NCBI RefSeq assembly: GCF_014642675.1
Contig: NZ_BMIS01000014.1
Location: 1-64,000 of the forward strand
Direction of reading: 5' to 3'
DNA length: 64,000 bases
Origin: Nesterenkonia cremea
GTDB lineage: Bacteria; Actinomycetota; Actinomycetes; Actinomycetales; Micrococcaceae
Each line of letters opens with the position of its first letter. The first letter of the stretch is position 1. A program made the translations under genes and the position numbers. This document shows, one piece after another, positions 54,170 through 63,711 of this stretch. The notes under the pieces were generated by a model. That model was not told where the DNA came from. It was given only the letters and a program-made list of their open reading frames with translations, and searched no databases.

Positions 54170-56539
54170 TCACTGCTGCTCCGCCACGGAGGCGGAGGTG
54201 CCGAAGCGGCTCGGGATCACCGAGCTCCAGGCCTCCTTGAGCTCATCCAGCGGCAGGGTGAAGCTCCCGCCCTCGAACGGGCCGGCCACCTCCAGCTCAC
54301 CGGACTGGACGTCCACCACACCGACGCGGATGGCCGCGAAGCCGCGCGCGCTGGTCATATCGGTGAACCGGATCTCCTCCGAGCGCGGCAGCGCCACGAT
54401 CGCACGGGACTGGGACTCGCTGAACAGTGCGGAGAAGGCGTCGACGCCGTCGCGCTCGCAGACGCCGTCCAGCGCCACCCGGGCACCCACGCCGAATCGC
54501 AGGCTCATCTCGGCCAGACCGGCGGCCAGCCCACCCTCGGAGAGGTCGTGGGCGGCGTCGATCATGCCGTCGCGGGAGGCGTTGATCAGGATCTCGCCCA
54601 GAGTCTTCTCCGTGGCCAGGTCCACCTGCGGGGGAGTGCCGCCCAGGTGGCCGCGGCCGCGGGCGAACTCGGAGCCGTCCAGCTCATCGCCGGTGGTGCC
54701 CAGCAGGTAGATCGCCTGACCGTCGGCCCAGCGCTCGTAGCCGGAGGGGGTGCGGCGTCCGACGTCGTCGAACGTGCCCATCACACCGACCACCGGGGTC
54801 GGGTGGATGGCCCGGCCAGCGGTCTGGTTGTACAGGGAGACGTTGCCGCCGGTGACCGGGATGCCCAGCTCCTGGCAGCCGTCGGCCAGGCCGCGCACGG
54901 CCTCGGCGAACTGCCACATGATCTCCGGGTCCTCCGGGGAACCGAAGTTCAGGCAGTCGGAGACCGCCACAGGGACGGCACCGGTGGTGGAGACGTTGCG
55001 GTAGGCCTCGGCCAGCGCCAGCTGAGCCCCGGTGTAGGGGTCCAGGTAGGCGTAGCGGGCGTTGCAGTCGGTGGCCAGCGCGACGCCGAGACCGGTCTCC
55101 TCATCCACACGGATGACGCCGGAGTCATCCGGCTGGGACAGGGCGGTGTTGCCGCCGACGAACCGATCGTACTGGTCGGTGATCCAGGAGACGTCAGCCA
55201 TGTTCGGGCTGGTCATCAGGTCCACGACGGCGTTGCCCAGCTCTTCAGCGGTGGCGGGCAGGTCCTTGCCGGCCTCGGAGGCGCGGAAGGAGTCGGCCTG
55301 CAGATCGTCCTGCCAAGAGGGGCGCCGGTAGGGGCGCTCGTAGACCGGGCCGTCGTGGGCCACAGTGCGCGGATCCACGTCCACGATGGTCTCGCCGTCC
55401 CATTCGATGATCAGCCGGCCGGTGTCGGTGACCTCGCCCAGCCAGGAGTACTCCACGCCCCACTTGGCCATGACCTGTTCGAAGCGCTCCTGGTTCTCCG
55501 GAGTCACCACGGCCATCATGCGCTCCTGGGACTCGGACATCAGAATCTCGCCCGGGGTCAGAGTGGGGTCGCGCAGCAGCACATCGGTCAGCTCCACGTG
55601 CATGCCGCCCTCGCCGTTGGAGGCCAGCTCGGAGGTCGCACAGGAGATGCCTGCCGCACCCAGGTCCTGGATGCCCTCGACCAGCTCGTCGCCGAAGAGC
55701 TCCAGGCAGCACTCGATGAGCACCTTCTCGGAGAAGGGGTCGCCCACCTGGACGGCCGGACGTTTGGAGGGCTTGCTGCTGTCGAAGGACTCGGAGGCCA
55801 GCACGGAGGCGCCGCCGATGCCGTCGCCGCCGGTGCGCGCCCCGAAGAGCACCACCTTGTTGCCCACGCCGGAGGCGTTGGCCAGGCGGATGTCCTCATG
55901 GCGCATCACACCCACAGCCAGGGCGTTGACCAGCGGGTTCTGCTGGTAGACCTCGTCGAAGACGACCTCGCCGCCCACATTCGGCAGGCCCAGGGAGTTG
56001 CCGTAGCCGCCGATGCCGGAGACCACACCGGGCAGGACACGCTGAGTGTCCGGGTGGTCGATGGCGCCGAAGCGCAGCGGATCCATCACGCCCACCGGGC
56101 GGGCGCCCATGGAGATGATGTCGCGCACGATGCCGCCGATGCCGGTGGCTGCGCCCTGGTAGGGCTCCACATAGCTGGGATGGTTATGGGACTCGATCTT
56201 GAAGGTGACCGCCCAGCCGTCGCCGAGGTCGGTCACACCGGCGTTCTCGCCGATGCCGACCATCAGGTCCTTCTTCATCTCCTCGGTGACCTTCTCGCCG
56301 AACTGGCGCAGATGGACCTTGGAGGACTTATAGCTGCAGTGCTCGGACCACATGACCGAGTACATGGCCAGCTCGGCCGCCGTCGGGCGCCGTCCCAGGA
56401 TCTGGACGATCCGGTCATACTCATCAGACTTCAGGCCCAGCTCCGCCCAGGGGAGCTCGGTGTCCGGGGTGGTGGAGGCGTTCTCCACGGTGTCGATGTT
56501 GAATTCGGCGCTGACGCCGGGGGTGAAGTCTTCGCTCAC
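54170..56539 (-). CDS. purL: phosphoribosylformylglycinamidine synthase, large subunit
   Basis: 789-residue small-type PurL (FGAM synthetase II), fourth step of purine synthesis, ATP-dependent amination of FGAR. Motifs: [12 protein letters not shown] near 64-75, [20 protein letters not shown] near 119-138, [13 protein letters not shown] near 248-260, [15 protein letters not shown] near 315 and the C-terminal [16 protein letters not shown]. It lacks the glutaminase domain of the large form, which PurQ supplies. Start is GTG at 56539, overlapping purQ (GTGA). Length is 10-20% above Bacillus PurL, as in actinobacteria. Operon order is purS-purQ-purL. Confidence 0.97.
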   Translation of the reverse strand: MSEDFTPGVSAEFNIDTVENASTTPDTELPWAELGLKSDEYDRIVQILGRRPTAAELAMYSVMWSEHCSYKSSKVHLRQFGEKVTEEMKKDLMVGIGENAGVTDLGDGWAVTFKIESHNHPSYVEPYQGAATGIGGIVRDIISMGARPVGVMDPLRFGAIDHPDTQRVLPGVVSGIGGYGNSLGLPNVGGEVVFDEVYQQNPLVNALAVGVMRHEDIRLANASGVGNKVVLFGARTGGDGIGGASVLASESFDSSKPSKRPAVQVGDPFSEKVLIECCLELFGDELVEGIQDLGAAGISCATSELASNGEGGMHVELTDVLLRDPTLTPGEILMSESQERMMAVVTPENQERFEQVMAKWGVEYSWLGEVTDTGRLIIEWDGETIVDVDPRTVAHDGPVYERPYRRPSWQDDLQADSFRASEAGKDLPATAEELGNAVVDLMTSPNMADVSWITDQYDRFVGGNTALSQPDDSGVIRVDEETGLGVALATDCNARYAYLDPYTGAQLALAEAYRNVSTTGAVPVAVSDCLNFGSPEDPEIMWQFAEAVRGLADGCQELGIPVTGGNVSLYNQTAGRAIHPTPVVGVMGTFDDVGRRTPSGYERWADGQAIYLLGTTGDELDGSEFARGRGHLGGTPPQVDLATEKTLGEILINASRDGMIDAAHDLSEGGLAAGLAEMSLRFGVGARVALDGVCERDGVDAFSALFSESQSRAIVALPRSEEIRFTDMTSARGFAAIRVGVVDVQSGELEVAGPFEGGSFTLPLDELKEAWSSVIPSRFGTSASVAEQQ

Positions 56540-57312
56540 TTCGAGCCTCCTGCCAGGGAAGAGATGACGGAGGTGAACAGGGTCAGTCCGTCGGTGCCGC
56601 TGCGCATGCCGGTGGAGTCGTCCGGGCCGTAGCCGGCCTCCACAGCGTGCTCGGGGTGAGGCATGAGGCCCACCACGTTGCCGGCCTCATTGGTCACGCC
56701 GGCGATGTCGTTGCGGGAGCCGTTGGGGTTGCCGCCCAGGTAGCGGAACACCACACGTCCCTCGGCCTCCAGGGCCTTGAGGGTCTCCTCATCGGCCACG
56801 TACTGGCCGTCCTGGTTCTTCAGCGGCACCGAGATGATCTCGTCGTCGGTGAACTGGGAGGTCCAGGCGGTGGAGTTGTTCTCCACGCGCAGCGCCTGGT
56901 CCTTGCAGACGAACTTCAGGTGGTCGTTCTTGATCATCGAGCCGGGCAGCAGGTGTGCCTCGGTGAGGACCTGGAAGCCGTTGCAGATGCCCAGCACCGG
57001 CAGGGGCCCGGAGGAGGCGGCGGCGCCGGCCTCCTTGATGAGGGTCTCCATGACTGGGGCGAAGCGGGAGATCGCACCGGCGCGCAGGTAGTCGCCGTAG
57101 GAGAAGCCGCCGGGCAGCACCACGGCGTCCACGCCGTGCAGGGAGGCGTCGGCATGCCACAACGAGACCGGGGTGCCGCCGCCGAGGCGGACCGCACGGG
57201 CGGCGTCGCGGTCATCCAGAGTGCCGGGGAAGGTGACGACGCCGATCCGGGCGCCGTCCAGGGGAGCGTCGGCTTCGGCGCGGAAGTCGCCGATCAGGGG
57301 GGTCTCGGTCAT
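56536..57312 (-). CDS. purQ: phosphoribosylformylglycinamidine synthase, glutaminase subunit
   Basis: 258-residue class I glutamine amidotransferase. The nucleophile Cys is in [12 protein letters not shown] near residue 103, and the His-Glu pair is in [10 protein letters not shown] near residue 228. An N-terminal extension of about 20 residues ([17 protein letters not shown]) precedes [17 protein letters not shown]. It hydrolyses Gln and passes ammonia to PurL. The ATG at 57312 lies 1 bp from the purS stop. A longer in-frame start inside purS was rejected. Confidence 0.96.
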   Translation of the reverse strand: MTETPLIGDFRAEADAPLDGARIGVVTFPGTLDDRDAARAVRLGGGTPVSLWHADASLHGVDAVVLPGGFSYGDYLRAGAISRFAPVMETLIKEAGAAASSGPLPVLGICNGFQVLTEAHLLPGSMIKNDHLKFVCKDQALRVENNSTAWTSQFTDDEIISVPLKNQDGQYVADEETLKALEAEGRVVFRYLGGNPNGSRNDIAGVTNEAGNVVGLMPHPEHAVEAGYGPDDSTGMRSGTDGLTLFTSVISSLAGGSK

Positions 57313-57313
57313 C

Positions 57314-57568
57314 TCAGCGCTGGTCCTCCACGCGGACGTCGACGACATCCTCGATGACGGGGTTGGAGAGCATCTCGGCGGCGGCCTTGCGAGCCTGCTC
57401 GAGAATCTCCTCAGTGACCTCGCCGTCCACGGTGAGGTCGAAGCGCTTGCCCTGGCGGACTGCCGAGAACTCCTCGAAGCCGAGGTGGGGGAGAGCGTTG
57501 ACGATGGCCTTGCCCTGCGGGTCGAGGATCTCTGGCTTGGGCATGACCTCGACGATGATGCGCGGCAT
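57314..57568 (-). CDS. purS: phosphoribosylformylglycinamidine synthase, PurS subunit
   Basis: 84-residue Pur[21 protein letters not shown], then [20 protein letters not shown] and a C-terminal dimer strand. It bridges PurQ and PurL. GGAGAAAC precedes the ATG. First gene of the operon. Confidence 0.96.
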   Translation of the reverse strand: MPRIIVEVMPKPEILDPQGKAIVNALPHLGFEEFSAVRQGKRFDLTVDGEVTEEILEQARKAAAEMLSNPVIEDVVDVRVEDQR

Positions 57569-57757
57569 GTTTCTCCTGTGTCAGCTGGATGAGGGTGAGC
57601 GCCCGCGGATGCTGATGGAGGTGCCGTCTCACGCTGACCACGACGACGGCGGCCGGCGCTCCGCGAGCTTGCGGAGTCAGTCTACCGGCTCTCAGGCTGG
57701 TGGGAATCCACGGCAGGGAGAGTTCCCGCGTCAGCCTCCCTGTGGGAGACTCAGCAG
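57569..57757. promoter_or_regulatory. purSQL promoter region
   Basis: On the minus strand a -10-like TAGACT (complement of 57679-57684) is followed by a CTCCGC/GCGGAG hairpin that would begin the leader. The -35 is weak. The plus-strand LysE gene starts on the other side. No clear PurR-type box was seen. Confidence 0.4.
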
Positions 57758-58390
57758 ATGGAGTGGGGCCTGTATGCAAGCTTTCTGGCGGTCGTGCTGG
57801 TCATCGCGGTGACACCCGGGGCTGACACTGCGGTGGTGCTGAAGAACGTGGTGACCGGCGGTCGTCGCGGCGGACTGGCTGCGGCAGCGGGGGTGTTCGC
57901 CGCCTCTGCGTTGCAGGCTGTGCTGGTTGCCGTCGGGCTGGGGCTTCTGATCGCGCAGTCTCAGGGGCTGTTGCAGGTCATTCGGTGGGTGGGCGCGGCC
58001 TACCTGTTGTGGCTGGCTTTCCAGTCGGTGCGCGCGGCGGTGCGGGGAGAGTATGGCCGTGGCGCTCAGGAGGCCGGCGTCGTTGCGCGCCGGGGTTTTG
58101 TCCAGGGGTTTCTCACCAACGCCACCAACCCGCAGATTCTGCTCTTCTACCTGGCGCTGCTGCCGCAGTTCGTGTCCGCTGAGACCGGAATCGGCGTACT
58201 GCTGGTGTTGGCCATGACTCTTCCGGTGATCGGCACCGCGCTGCTGCTGCTGGTGGTGGTTCTGATGGGACGTGTCAGGACGTGGCTCGATCGCCGGACG
58301 GTGCGTCGCAGCCTTGATGCGGTGACCGGGATGATCCTCGGCGGGCTTGGGGTGCGAGTAGCGGCTGATGCCGTGCGCGAAGCAGCCTGA
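57758..58390 (+). CDS. LysE/RhtB-family amino-acid exporter
   Basis: 210-residue inner-membrane exporter of the LysE family with six hydrophobic segments. The family motif is VIAVTPGADTAVVLKNVVTGGRRGGLAAAAGV near residues 14-45 (Gly-Ala-Asp-Thr in place of the usual GPN/GPD). FVQGFLTNATNPQILLFYLALLPQF near 110-135 is typical of the LysE/RhtB loop and TM4. It probably exports an amino acid, homoserine lactone or a similar compound. Monocistronic and divergent from purS. Confidence 0.9.
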   Translation: MEWGLYASFLAVVLVIAVTPGADTAVVLKNVVTGGRRGGLAAAAGVFAASALQAVLVAVGLGLLIAQSQGLLQVIRWVGAAYLLWLAFQSVRAAVRGEYGRGAQEAGVVARRGFVQGFLTNATNPQILLFYLALLPQFVSAETGIGVLLVLAMTLPVIGTALLLLVVVLMGRVRTWLDRRTVRRSLDAVTGMILGGLGVRVAADAVREAA

Positions 58391-58514
58391 GATCGGAGCC
58401 CGGGCGAAGCCTGCGCGTGTGGTGCTTCCCACAGTAGGGAACAGGGTCCCCGCCTACGACGTTCTTTCAAATTAGAAATAGTGCCGCCTGCCGTGAGGGA
58501 GATGAGGACCAGCT

Positions 58515-59156
58515 ATGAAGATCGGAATCCTAGGTGCAGGCCGCGTCGGGACCGCCGTGGCGCGCCAAGCTGTGCGCGCCGGCCACACGGTGAGGATCGC
58601 CACGGGCAAGCCGGCGTCGGAGATCAAGCTGCTCACCGAGGTGATCGTCCCGGGTGCTACCGCCGTGGACCGGGATCAGCTGCGCGGCAGCGACCTGATC
58701 GTGGTGGCGGTTCCGCTGCATAAGTACCGCAGCATCGACGCCTCCGTGCTGCAGGGCCACGTGGTCATCGACACCATGAACTACTGGGCGCCGGTGGACG
58801 GCGTCATGGAGGAGTTCGAGGGCGGCCGCTCCACCTCCGAGGTCATCGCGGAGTTCCTCGGCGACGTCCGTGCGGTCAAGACGCTGAACCATATCGGCTA
58901 CGGGGACATCGAGGTCGACTCCCACCCGGCCGGTGCGCCGAACCGGCGGGCCCTGGCGGTGGCAGGCGATGACGCACAGGCCAAGGCCGTGGTCTCGGCG
59001 TTCGTGGACTCACTGGGCTACGACGCCGTCGACGCCGGGCCGCTGAGCGCCGGGAAGACCTTCGAGAACGGCACAGAGATCTTCAACGGCCGCCACACCG
59101 CCGAGCAGGTGCGCGCGCTGCTGGACACCTGCCAGAAGGTGCTCGCCGAGGTCTGA
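58515..59156 (+). CDS. NADPH-dependent F420 reductase-like dehydrogenase
   Basis: 213-residue Rossmann-fold oxidoreductase. The nucleotide site is KIGILGAGRVGTAVARQAVRAGH at the N-terminus, followed by RIATGKPASEIK, whose Arg and Lys would favour NADP. VVAVPLHKYRSIDASVLQGH and VIDTMNYWAP follow, then FLGDVRAVKTLNHIGY. It resembles F420H2:NADP oxidoreductase and pyrroline-carboxylate reductase-like proteins, but F420 binding cannot be told. Monocistronic, with GAGGA upstream; a TTTC/GAAA dyad lies about 40 bp before the start. Substrate uncertain. Confidence 0.85.
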   Translation: MKIGILGAGRVGTAVARQAVRAGHTVRIATGKPASEIKLLTEVIVPGATAVDRDQLRGSDLIVVAVPLHKYRSIDASVLQGHVVIDTMNYWAPVDGVMEEFEGGRSTSEVIAEFLGDVRAVKTLNHIGYGDIEVDSHPAGAPNRRALAVAGDDAQAKAVVSAFVDSLGYDAVDAGPLSAGKTFENGTEIFNGRHTAEQVRALLDTCQKVLAEV

Positions 59157-59177
59157 GGTTCGGCTTCGGCTGGGCCA

Positions 59178-59246
59178 GATCGCCCAGGGCTTCTCCCGAG
59201 AACGGCGTGAAATCGCCTGATCTCAGGAAAAGCCCGGGGCGATCCG
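59178..59246. repeat. hairpin with direct-repeat copy 1
   Basis: Arms at 59178-59192 and 59230-59244 pair in 14 of 15 positions. The segment 59212-59246 (starts ATCGCCTGATCTCAGGAA) matches 61101-61135 at 31 of 35 positions. It lies between the F420-reductase-like gene and the convergent MDR gene. Confidence 0.8.
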
Positions 59247-59278
59247 TTGTCTCGACGTGGACCGCTGGCTCTGCCAGA

Positions 59279-60301
59279 TCAGGCGGTGCGCACGACCATC
59301 TTGCCGGTGTTCTGTCCCTGCATCATGCCTAGGAAAGCATCGACGGCGTGGTCGATCCCGCCGACCACCGTCTCGTCGTAGGCGATCTCCCCGGCGGCGA
59401 ACCACTCGGTCATGCGCTGGGCGTACTCGTCGGCGAGGTCGAAGTGTCCGCCGAGGGTGAAGCCCTCCATGCGCAGGCTGCGGGTGATCAGCGCACTGAG
59501 GTTGTCCGGGCCGGGGGTCGGCTCCTCGGCGTTGTAGCTGGCGATGGCTCCGCACAGCGCCAGTCGGCCGCCGGTGTTCATCACATCGAGCGCCGCCTCG
59601 AGGTGGTCGCCGCCGACGTTGTCGAAGAAGACGTCGACGCCGTCGAGAGCGAGCTCCGGCAGCTGCTCGCGGACCGGGGCGTCCTTGTAGTTGAGCGCGG
59701 CGTCGAAGCCGTACTTCGAGGTCAGCAGCTCAACCTTCTCCGCTGAGCCGGCCGAGCCGATGACGCGTTCAGCGCCCAGCAGGCGGGCAATCTGTCCGGC
59801 GGCCGAGCCCACAGCCCCGGCGGCCCCGGAGATGAACACAGTCTCGCCGCTGCGCAGCCCGGCGATGCGGGTGAGGCCGACGTAGGCGGTCAGGCCCGTC
59901 ATGCCCAGGATGCCCAGGTGCAGCGAGAGCGGGGCACCGTGGATCTCTGTGACCTGGCGGAAGGCGCTCGCCTCGGCCTGGGCGATGTCGCGCCAGCCCA
60001 ACTGGTGCAGCACTGCCGTGCCGACCGGAAGGTCCTCGGCGCGGGAGGCGATGACCCGGCCGACGGCGCCGCCGGTCATCGTCTCGTCCAGGGCGAAGGG
60101 CGGGATGTAGCTCTTGACGTCGTTCATCCGTCCGCGCATATACGGGTCGACGGAGATGAACTCGTTGGCGACTCGGACCTCGCCCTCGGCCAGGTCCGGC
60201 AGTTCGACGGTGACGGTGCGGAAGTTCTCCGGCGTGGGCCAGCCGACGGGACGGCTGGCCAGCTGGATCTGGGTGCTGGTGCTGGAGGCTGTGGACGACA
60301 T
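59279..60301 (-). CDS. zinc-independent MDR quinone/enone reductase (CurA-like)
   Basis: 340-residue NADPH-dependent medium-chain dehydrogenase without the catalytic zinc ligands, matching the leukotriene B4 12-hydroxydehydrogenase/CurA group. Features: VDPYMRGRMNDVKSYIPPF near residues 50-68, the nucleotide-binding FISGAAGAVGSAAGQIARLLGA near 148-169, and DGVDVFFDNVGGDHLEAALD near 215-234. It reduces alpha,beta-unsaturated carbonyls or quinones. It is divergent from a TetR gene and likely repressed by it. The preferred start at 60301 lies before a palindrome. Confidence 0.93.
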   Translation of the reverse strand: MSSTASSTSTQIQLASRPVGWPTPENFRTVTVELPDLAEGEVRVANEFISVDPYMRGRMNDVKSYIPPFALDETMTGGAVGRVIASRAEDLPVGTAVLHQLGWRDIAQAEASAFRQVTEIHGAPLSLHLGILGMTGLTAYVGLTRIAGLRSGETVFISGAAGAVGSAAGQIARLLGAERVIGSAGSAEKVELLTSKYGFDAALNYKDAPVREQLPELALDGVDVFFDNVGGDHLEAALDVMNTGGRLALCGAIASYNAEEPTPGPDNLSALITRSLRMEGFTLGGHFDLADEYAQRMTEWFAAGEIAYDETVVGGIDHAVDAFLGMMQGQNTGKMVVRTA

Positions 60302-60348
60302 CGGTGTCCGCCTTTCTGAATCCGGGTCATGGTCCCGGGGAGTCTTTT

Positions 60349-60371
60349 TGGAATGACCGTTCCAGTATATT
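60349..60371. promoter_or_regulatory. divergent TetR/MDR operator
   Basis: TGGAATGACCGTTCCA at 60349-60364 has perfect 5-bp arms (TGGAA/TTCCA), overall 12 of 16 symmetric. TATATT at 60366-60371 is a good -10 for the tetR gene. The operator lies in the promoter spacer. Confidence 0.6.
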
Positions 60372-60412
60372 CTGGTGCAGAGCTCACACAAGGGGGCGAG
60401 GACGGAGGGGTT

Positions 60413-61051
60413 ATGCCACGCACGCGGGAGTTTGTGACCGACGACGCCGTCGTCGCCGCCCGGTCGGTGTTCTGGGAGCACGGCTACGAACAGACCTCGG
60501 TGCCGGCGTTGGAGCGCGCCACCGGGCTGGGGCGCTCCAGCATCTATCAGGCGTTCGGCAGCAAGCGCGGGCTCTTCGACGCCTGCGTGGAGAGCTACCT
60601 CGATGAGATCCTCCGTCCGCGGCTGCGGCCGCTGCAGCAGGAAACGGTGGCTCCCCAGGCGCTGGTCGACTATCTGGAGGGTCTGCGCGGGGCACTGGCC
60701 GACGCCGGCTCCGCGCCGGGGCGGCACGGGTGCCTGCTGCTGAATGCGGCGTCGGGGCCGATCGGGCGGCAGCAGGCAGTCGCTGAGCGCGTGATGGCCT
60801 ACCGCGAGGAGCTGCGCACGGCGATGCGCCGCGGCTTGGCCGCCGCACGAGCTGCGCAGGCAGGACCTGCGCGCGCACGGTCTGCCGAGGCCGGAGCTGC
60901 CGACTCCGGCGCCCACGGCGAACCGGATGATGACATCCTGGAACGTGATGCTGAGGCCTGTGCCTCACTGGTGACCTCGGCCTTCGTGCTGACCCGCGTG
61001 GACAACTCCGCGGCGCTGCGCTGCGTCGACGCCGCTCGAGCGATGGTCTAG
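60413..61051 (+). CDS. TetR-family repressor
   Basis: 212-residue TetR regulator. The helix-turn-helix is at about residues 10-55 (DDAVVAARSVFWEHGYEQTSVPALERATGLGRSSIYQAFGSKRGLF). The C-terminal domain resembles TetR_C_16/AcuR-like members, with a Cys in RHGCLLLNAASG that could sense electrophiles. An Ala-rich insert (ARAAQAGPARARSAEAGAADSG) is odd. Start at 60413 with GGAGGGG upstream; earlier starts cross the operator. Its likely target is the divergent MDR reductase, in the manner of NemR-type electrophile-responsive pairs. Confidence 0.92.
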   Translation: MPRTREFVTDDAVVAARSVFWEHGYEQTSVPALERATGLGRSSIYQAFGSKRGLFDACVESYLDEILRPRLRPLQQETVAPQALVDYLEGLRGALADAGSAPGRHGCLLLNAASGPIGRQQAVAERVMAYREELRTAMRRGLAAARAAQAGPARARSAEAGAADSGAHGEPDDDILERDAEACASLVTSAFVLTRVDNSAALRCVDAARAMV

Positions 61052-61100
61052 AGCCGCTCCGCCTCGGAACACCCCGCCCTGTTCCTGAGGATGGCCCGAC

Positions 61101-61135
61101 ATCGCCTGATCTCAGGAAGACTGCGGGGCGATCCG
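61101..61135. repeat. direct-repeat copy 2
   Basis: 35 bp matching 59212-59246 at 31 of 35 positions in the same orientation. It lies beyond the tetR stop and includes the stop codon of the next minus-strand gene (61112). A TTCCTGAG/CTCAGGAA dyad spans its left half. The two copies bracket the MDR-TetR pair. Confidence 0.85.
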
Positions 61136-62080
61136 CCCTGATGCTGCGTCCTCAGCACCCTGAGCACCCTCAGCATCCGCCAGCTCATCGACCTCGTCGA
61201 GTACGGCCAGGATCCGGCTGCGCAGCACCTGGGCCTCATCGGAGAAGCCCTTCTGTGCCCGCGCGTACTCGGCTCGGCCGGCCGGCTCCTCGATCCGCAC
61301 CGGCGCATAGCCCCAGTCCTGCAGGTCATAGGGGGAGGCGCGCATATCCAGTTCGCGGATGCGCCAGGCCAGATCGAAGCAGTCCATCAGCAGATCGCTG
61401 CTCACCGCGGGGATGAGCTTATAGGCCCATTTGTAGAGGTCCATATTCGCGTGCAGGCAGCCCGGCTGCTCCAGGTCCACCTGGGTCTCGCGGGTGGGCT
61501 GCAGCGCATTCAGCGGCCGCGCCGACGGCGTGTAGAAGCGGAAAGCGTCGAAATGGGTGCAGCGGATGTTCAGCGACTCCACCACCTCATCGGTTCCTGA
61601 AGCGCCCAGCCGCAGGGGCACCTGATCATGGCGCTGGCCGTGCTCGCAGGAGCGGTGGACCATGGCCCACTCATGCAGGCCGAAGCAGCCCAGCTGTGCG
61701 GGCCGGGCCGCCGTGCTGCTCAGCAGGCGGCGGGTGAATCCGACGATGGAGTCCCGCTCGCGGCGGAACCGAGTCACATCCACAGCGGCTCCGGCCGCGG
61801 AGGTCCCGTCCGGCGTCGTGGTGTAGAACTTCCAGTCGGCCTGTTCGCCAGTGCCGGCGCCCTCCAGGATGTGGCCCGCGCCGGGATGCCAGCGGGAGAG
61901 CTGCCCCGGCTTATAGGAGTAATAGGTGAAGAGGAAGTCTTCGACCGGATGCTTCTGCCCGGCATTGCGACGGGCCAGAAAAGCATCGGCATAGCCGCGC
62001 ACCTTCTGGTGATGCGCGGCGGCACGCTCACGGTGCTCCTGTGCGGAGATCACGACGCCGGCGGGGGAGAGGACAGACAT
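61112..62080 (-). CDS. protein of the family annotated as 3-methyladenine DNA glycosylase
   Basis: 322-residue protein of an actinobacterial family that is often annotated as 3-methyladenine DNA glycosylase. The name is by precedent and not shown by a motif I can identify. Diagnostic blocks are HPVEDFLFTYYSYKPGQLSRWHPG near residues 47-70, CFGLHEWAMVHRS near 130-145, RCTHFDAFRFYTPSARPLN, and the C-terminal DLAWRIRELDMRASPYDL. The start at 62080 has no strong ribosome site; longer starts at 62212 are possible. Its stop lies inside direct-repeat copy 2. Confidence 0.7.
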   Translation of the reverse strand: MSVLSPAGVVISAQEHRERAAAHHQKVRGYADAFLARRNAGQKHPVEDFLFTYYSYKPGQLSRWHPGAGHILEGAGTGEQADWKFYTTTPDGTSAAGAAVDVTRFRRERDSIVGFTRRLLSSTAARPAQLGCFGLHEWAMVHRSCEHGQRHDQVPLRLGASGTDEVVESLNIRCTHFDAFRFYTPSARPLNALQPTRETQVDLEQPGCLHANMDLYKWAYKLIPAVSSDLLMDCFDLAWRIRELDMRASPYDLQDWGYAPVRIEEPAGRAEYARAQKGFSDEAQVLRSRILAVLDEVDELADAEGAQGAEDAASGRIAPQSS

Positions 62081-62220
62081 AGCCCCACCAGGGTACCGGG
62101 GCCGGCTCCGCTGAGCCGATATCGGCGTCGGGCCGGCATCCAGCTGCGGCACGGTGCCTGACAGATTGCTGAACTCAAGCTGTGGATCCGCTAGAATGGC
62201 GATATCTCGCACCTGAAAGC

Positions 62221-62263
62221 AGAGGCGGCAGGCCCCTTCTCCAAGAAGGGACCTGCCGCCTCT
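62221..62263 (-). terminator. terminator of lysC
   Basis: An extended hairpin with arms of about 18 bp lies 20 bp after the lysC stop codon, on its 3' side. Confidence 0.85.
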
Positions 62264-62283
62264 GTCGTTGCTTCAGGCAGGTC

Positions 62284-63567
62284 TCAGCGGCCGGTGCCGG
62301 CGTAGACCTTGGCCTCCTCCTCGGAGTCGAAGCCGAAGGCGGTGTGGATGGCCTTCACAGCCTTGTCCATGTCCTCGACGTCGGTGATCACGGAGACCCG
62401 GATCTCGGAGGTGGAGATCAGGTCGATGTTGATGTCGGCCTCACGCAGAGCGGTGAAGAACCGTGCGGAGACGCCCGGGGCGGTGCGCATGCCGCCGCCC
62501 ACCAGGGACACCTTGGCCACCTGCGGCACGAAGTCGAGCTTCTCGAAGCCGATGCTCTCCTGGTGGGTGGTCAGGATGTCGGTGGCCTTCTTGCCGTCTG
62601 CACCAGGCAGGGTGAAGGAGATGTTGGTCGTCTTGGTCTCATCGGAGACGTTCTGAACGATCATGTCGATGTTCACCCCGACCTCAGCGATCAGGTTGAA
62701 GATCTCTGCGGCCTTGCCGGGGACATCCGGCACGCCGCTGATGGTCAGCTTGGCCTCAGAGTCGTCATGTGAGACGCCGGAGATGATGGGCTGTTCCAAG
62801 GGTTCCCCCTCCTGAAGGGTCACAGGGTCGTTATTGCCTGGGATGACCCAGGTTCCTTCGAGATCGCTGAACGAGGAGCGCACGTGCAGCTTCACGCCGA
62901 AGCGGCGTGCGTACTCCACCGAGCGCAGGTGCAGCACCTTGGTTCCGGCCGCGGCCATCTCGAGCATGTCCTCGCTGGAGATCACGTCGATCTTCCGCGC
63001 ATTCTTGACCACGCGCGGGTCAGCGGTGAAGACGCCGTCCACATCCGAGTAGATCTCGCAGACGTCGGCGTTCAGCGCCGCGGCCAGGGCCACCGCAGTG
63101 GTGTCGGAGCCGCCGCGGCCCATGGTGGTGATGTCCTTGGACTCCCGGGACATGCCCTGGAAGCCTGCGACGATGCCGACGTTGCCGGCGTCGAGGGACT
63201 CCTGGACGCGGTCCGGGCTGACCTCGATGATGCGGGCCTTGCCGTGGATGGCGTCGGTGATCATGCCGGCCTGGGAGCCGGTGAAGGACTGGGCGGACTC
63301 ACCCAGCTGGTGGATCGCCATGGCCAGCAGGGCCATGGACATGCGCTCGCCGGAGGACAACAGGATGTCCATCTCGCGCTCGGGCGGCGCCTCAGTGATC
63401 TCGTCGGCGAGGTCGAGGAGGTCATCAGTGGTGTCTCCCATTGCGGAGACGACCACGACGACCTGGTTGCCCGCCTTCTTGGTCTCGACGATCCGCTTGG
63501 CCACGCGCTTGATGCTCTCGGCATCCTGCACGGAGGAACCGCCGTACTTCTGGACGATCAGGCTCAT
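62284..63567 (-). CDS. lysC: aspartokinase
   Basis: 427-residue aspartate kinase, first step of Asp-family amino-acid synthesis. The kinase domain is at residues 1-250 ([19 protein letters not shown], the [19 protein letters not shown] loop near 150-170, and [13 protein letters not shown]). Two ACT domains follow (about 265-340 and 345-420; [35 protein letters not shown]). The second ends with a Glu/Ala/Lys-rich tail. Feedback inhibition by Lys plus Thr is typical. In many actinobacteria an internal start yields a beta-subunit. Operon with asd is not seen here; a different gene follows at 63712 in the same direction. Confidence 0.96.
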   Translation of the reverse strand: MSLIVQKYGGSSVQDAESIKRVAKRIVETKKAGNQVVVVVSAMGDTTDDLLDLADEITEAPPEREMDILLSSGERMSMALLAMAIHQLGESAQSFTGSQAGMITDAIHGKARIIEVSPDRVQESLDAGNVGIVAGFQGMSRESKDITTMGRGGSDTTAVALAAALNADVCEIYSDVDGVFTADPRVVKNARKIDVISSEDMLEMAAAGTKVLHLRSVEYARRFGVKLHVRSSFSDLEGTWVIPGNNDPVTLQEGEPLEQPIISGVSHDDSEAKLTISGVPDVPGKAAEIFNLIAEVGVNIDMIVQNVSDETKTTNISFTLPGADGKKATDILTTHQESIGFEKLDFVPQVAKVSLVGGGMRTAPGVSARFFTALREADINIDLISTSEIRVSVITDVEDMDKAVKAIHTAFGFDSEEEAKVYAGTGR

Positions 63568-63621
63568 TCTCACTCCCGGTGAGTGGTCTTCTTGAGTCGG
63601 TTTCGAACTATGAACCCGACC

Positions 63622-63627
63622 AGTGTA
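63622..63627 (-). promoter_or_regulatory. -10 element of lysC
   Basis: On the minus strand TACACT lies 54 nt before the lysC ATG (63567). The -35 is not clear. The gap 63568-63711 holds no gene. Confidence 0.4.
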
Positions 63628-63711
63628 GGGCGGTCGTGACATATGGCGCAGGCCAGGATGAAAACCGTCTCAGCTTTTGATAATGGCGCAGGCGCGCGGC
63701 TCTGTGAAGCC

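Noticed and set aside
54155..56632. 825-residue plus-strand frame
   Set aside because: Antisense shadow of purL, which has all catalytic motifs.
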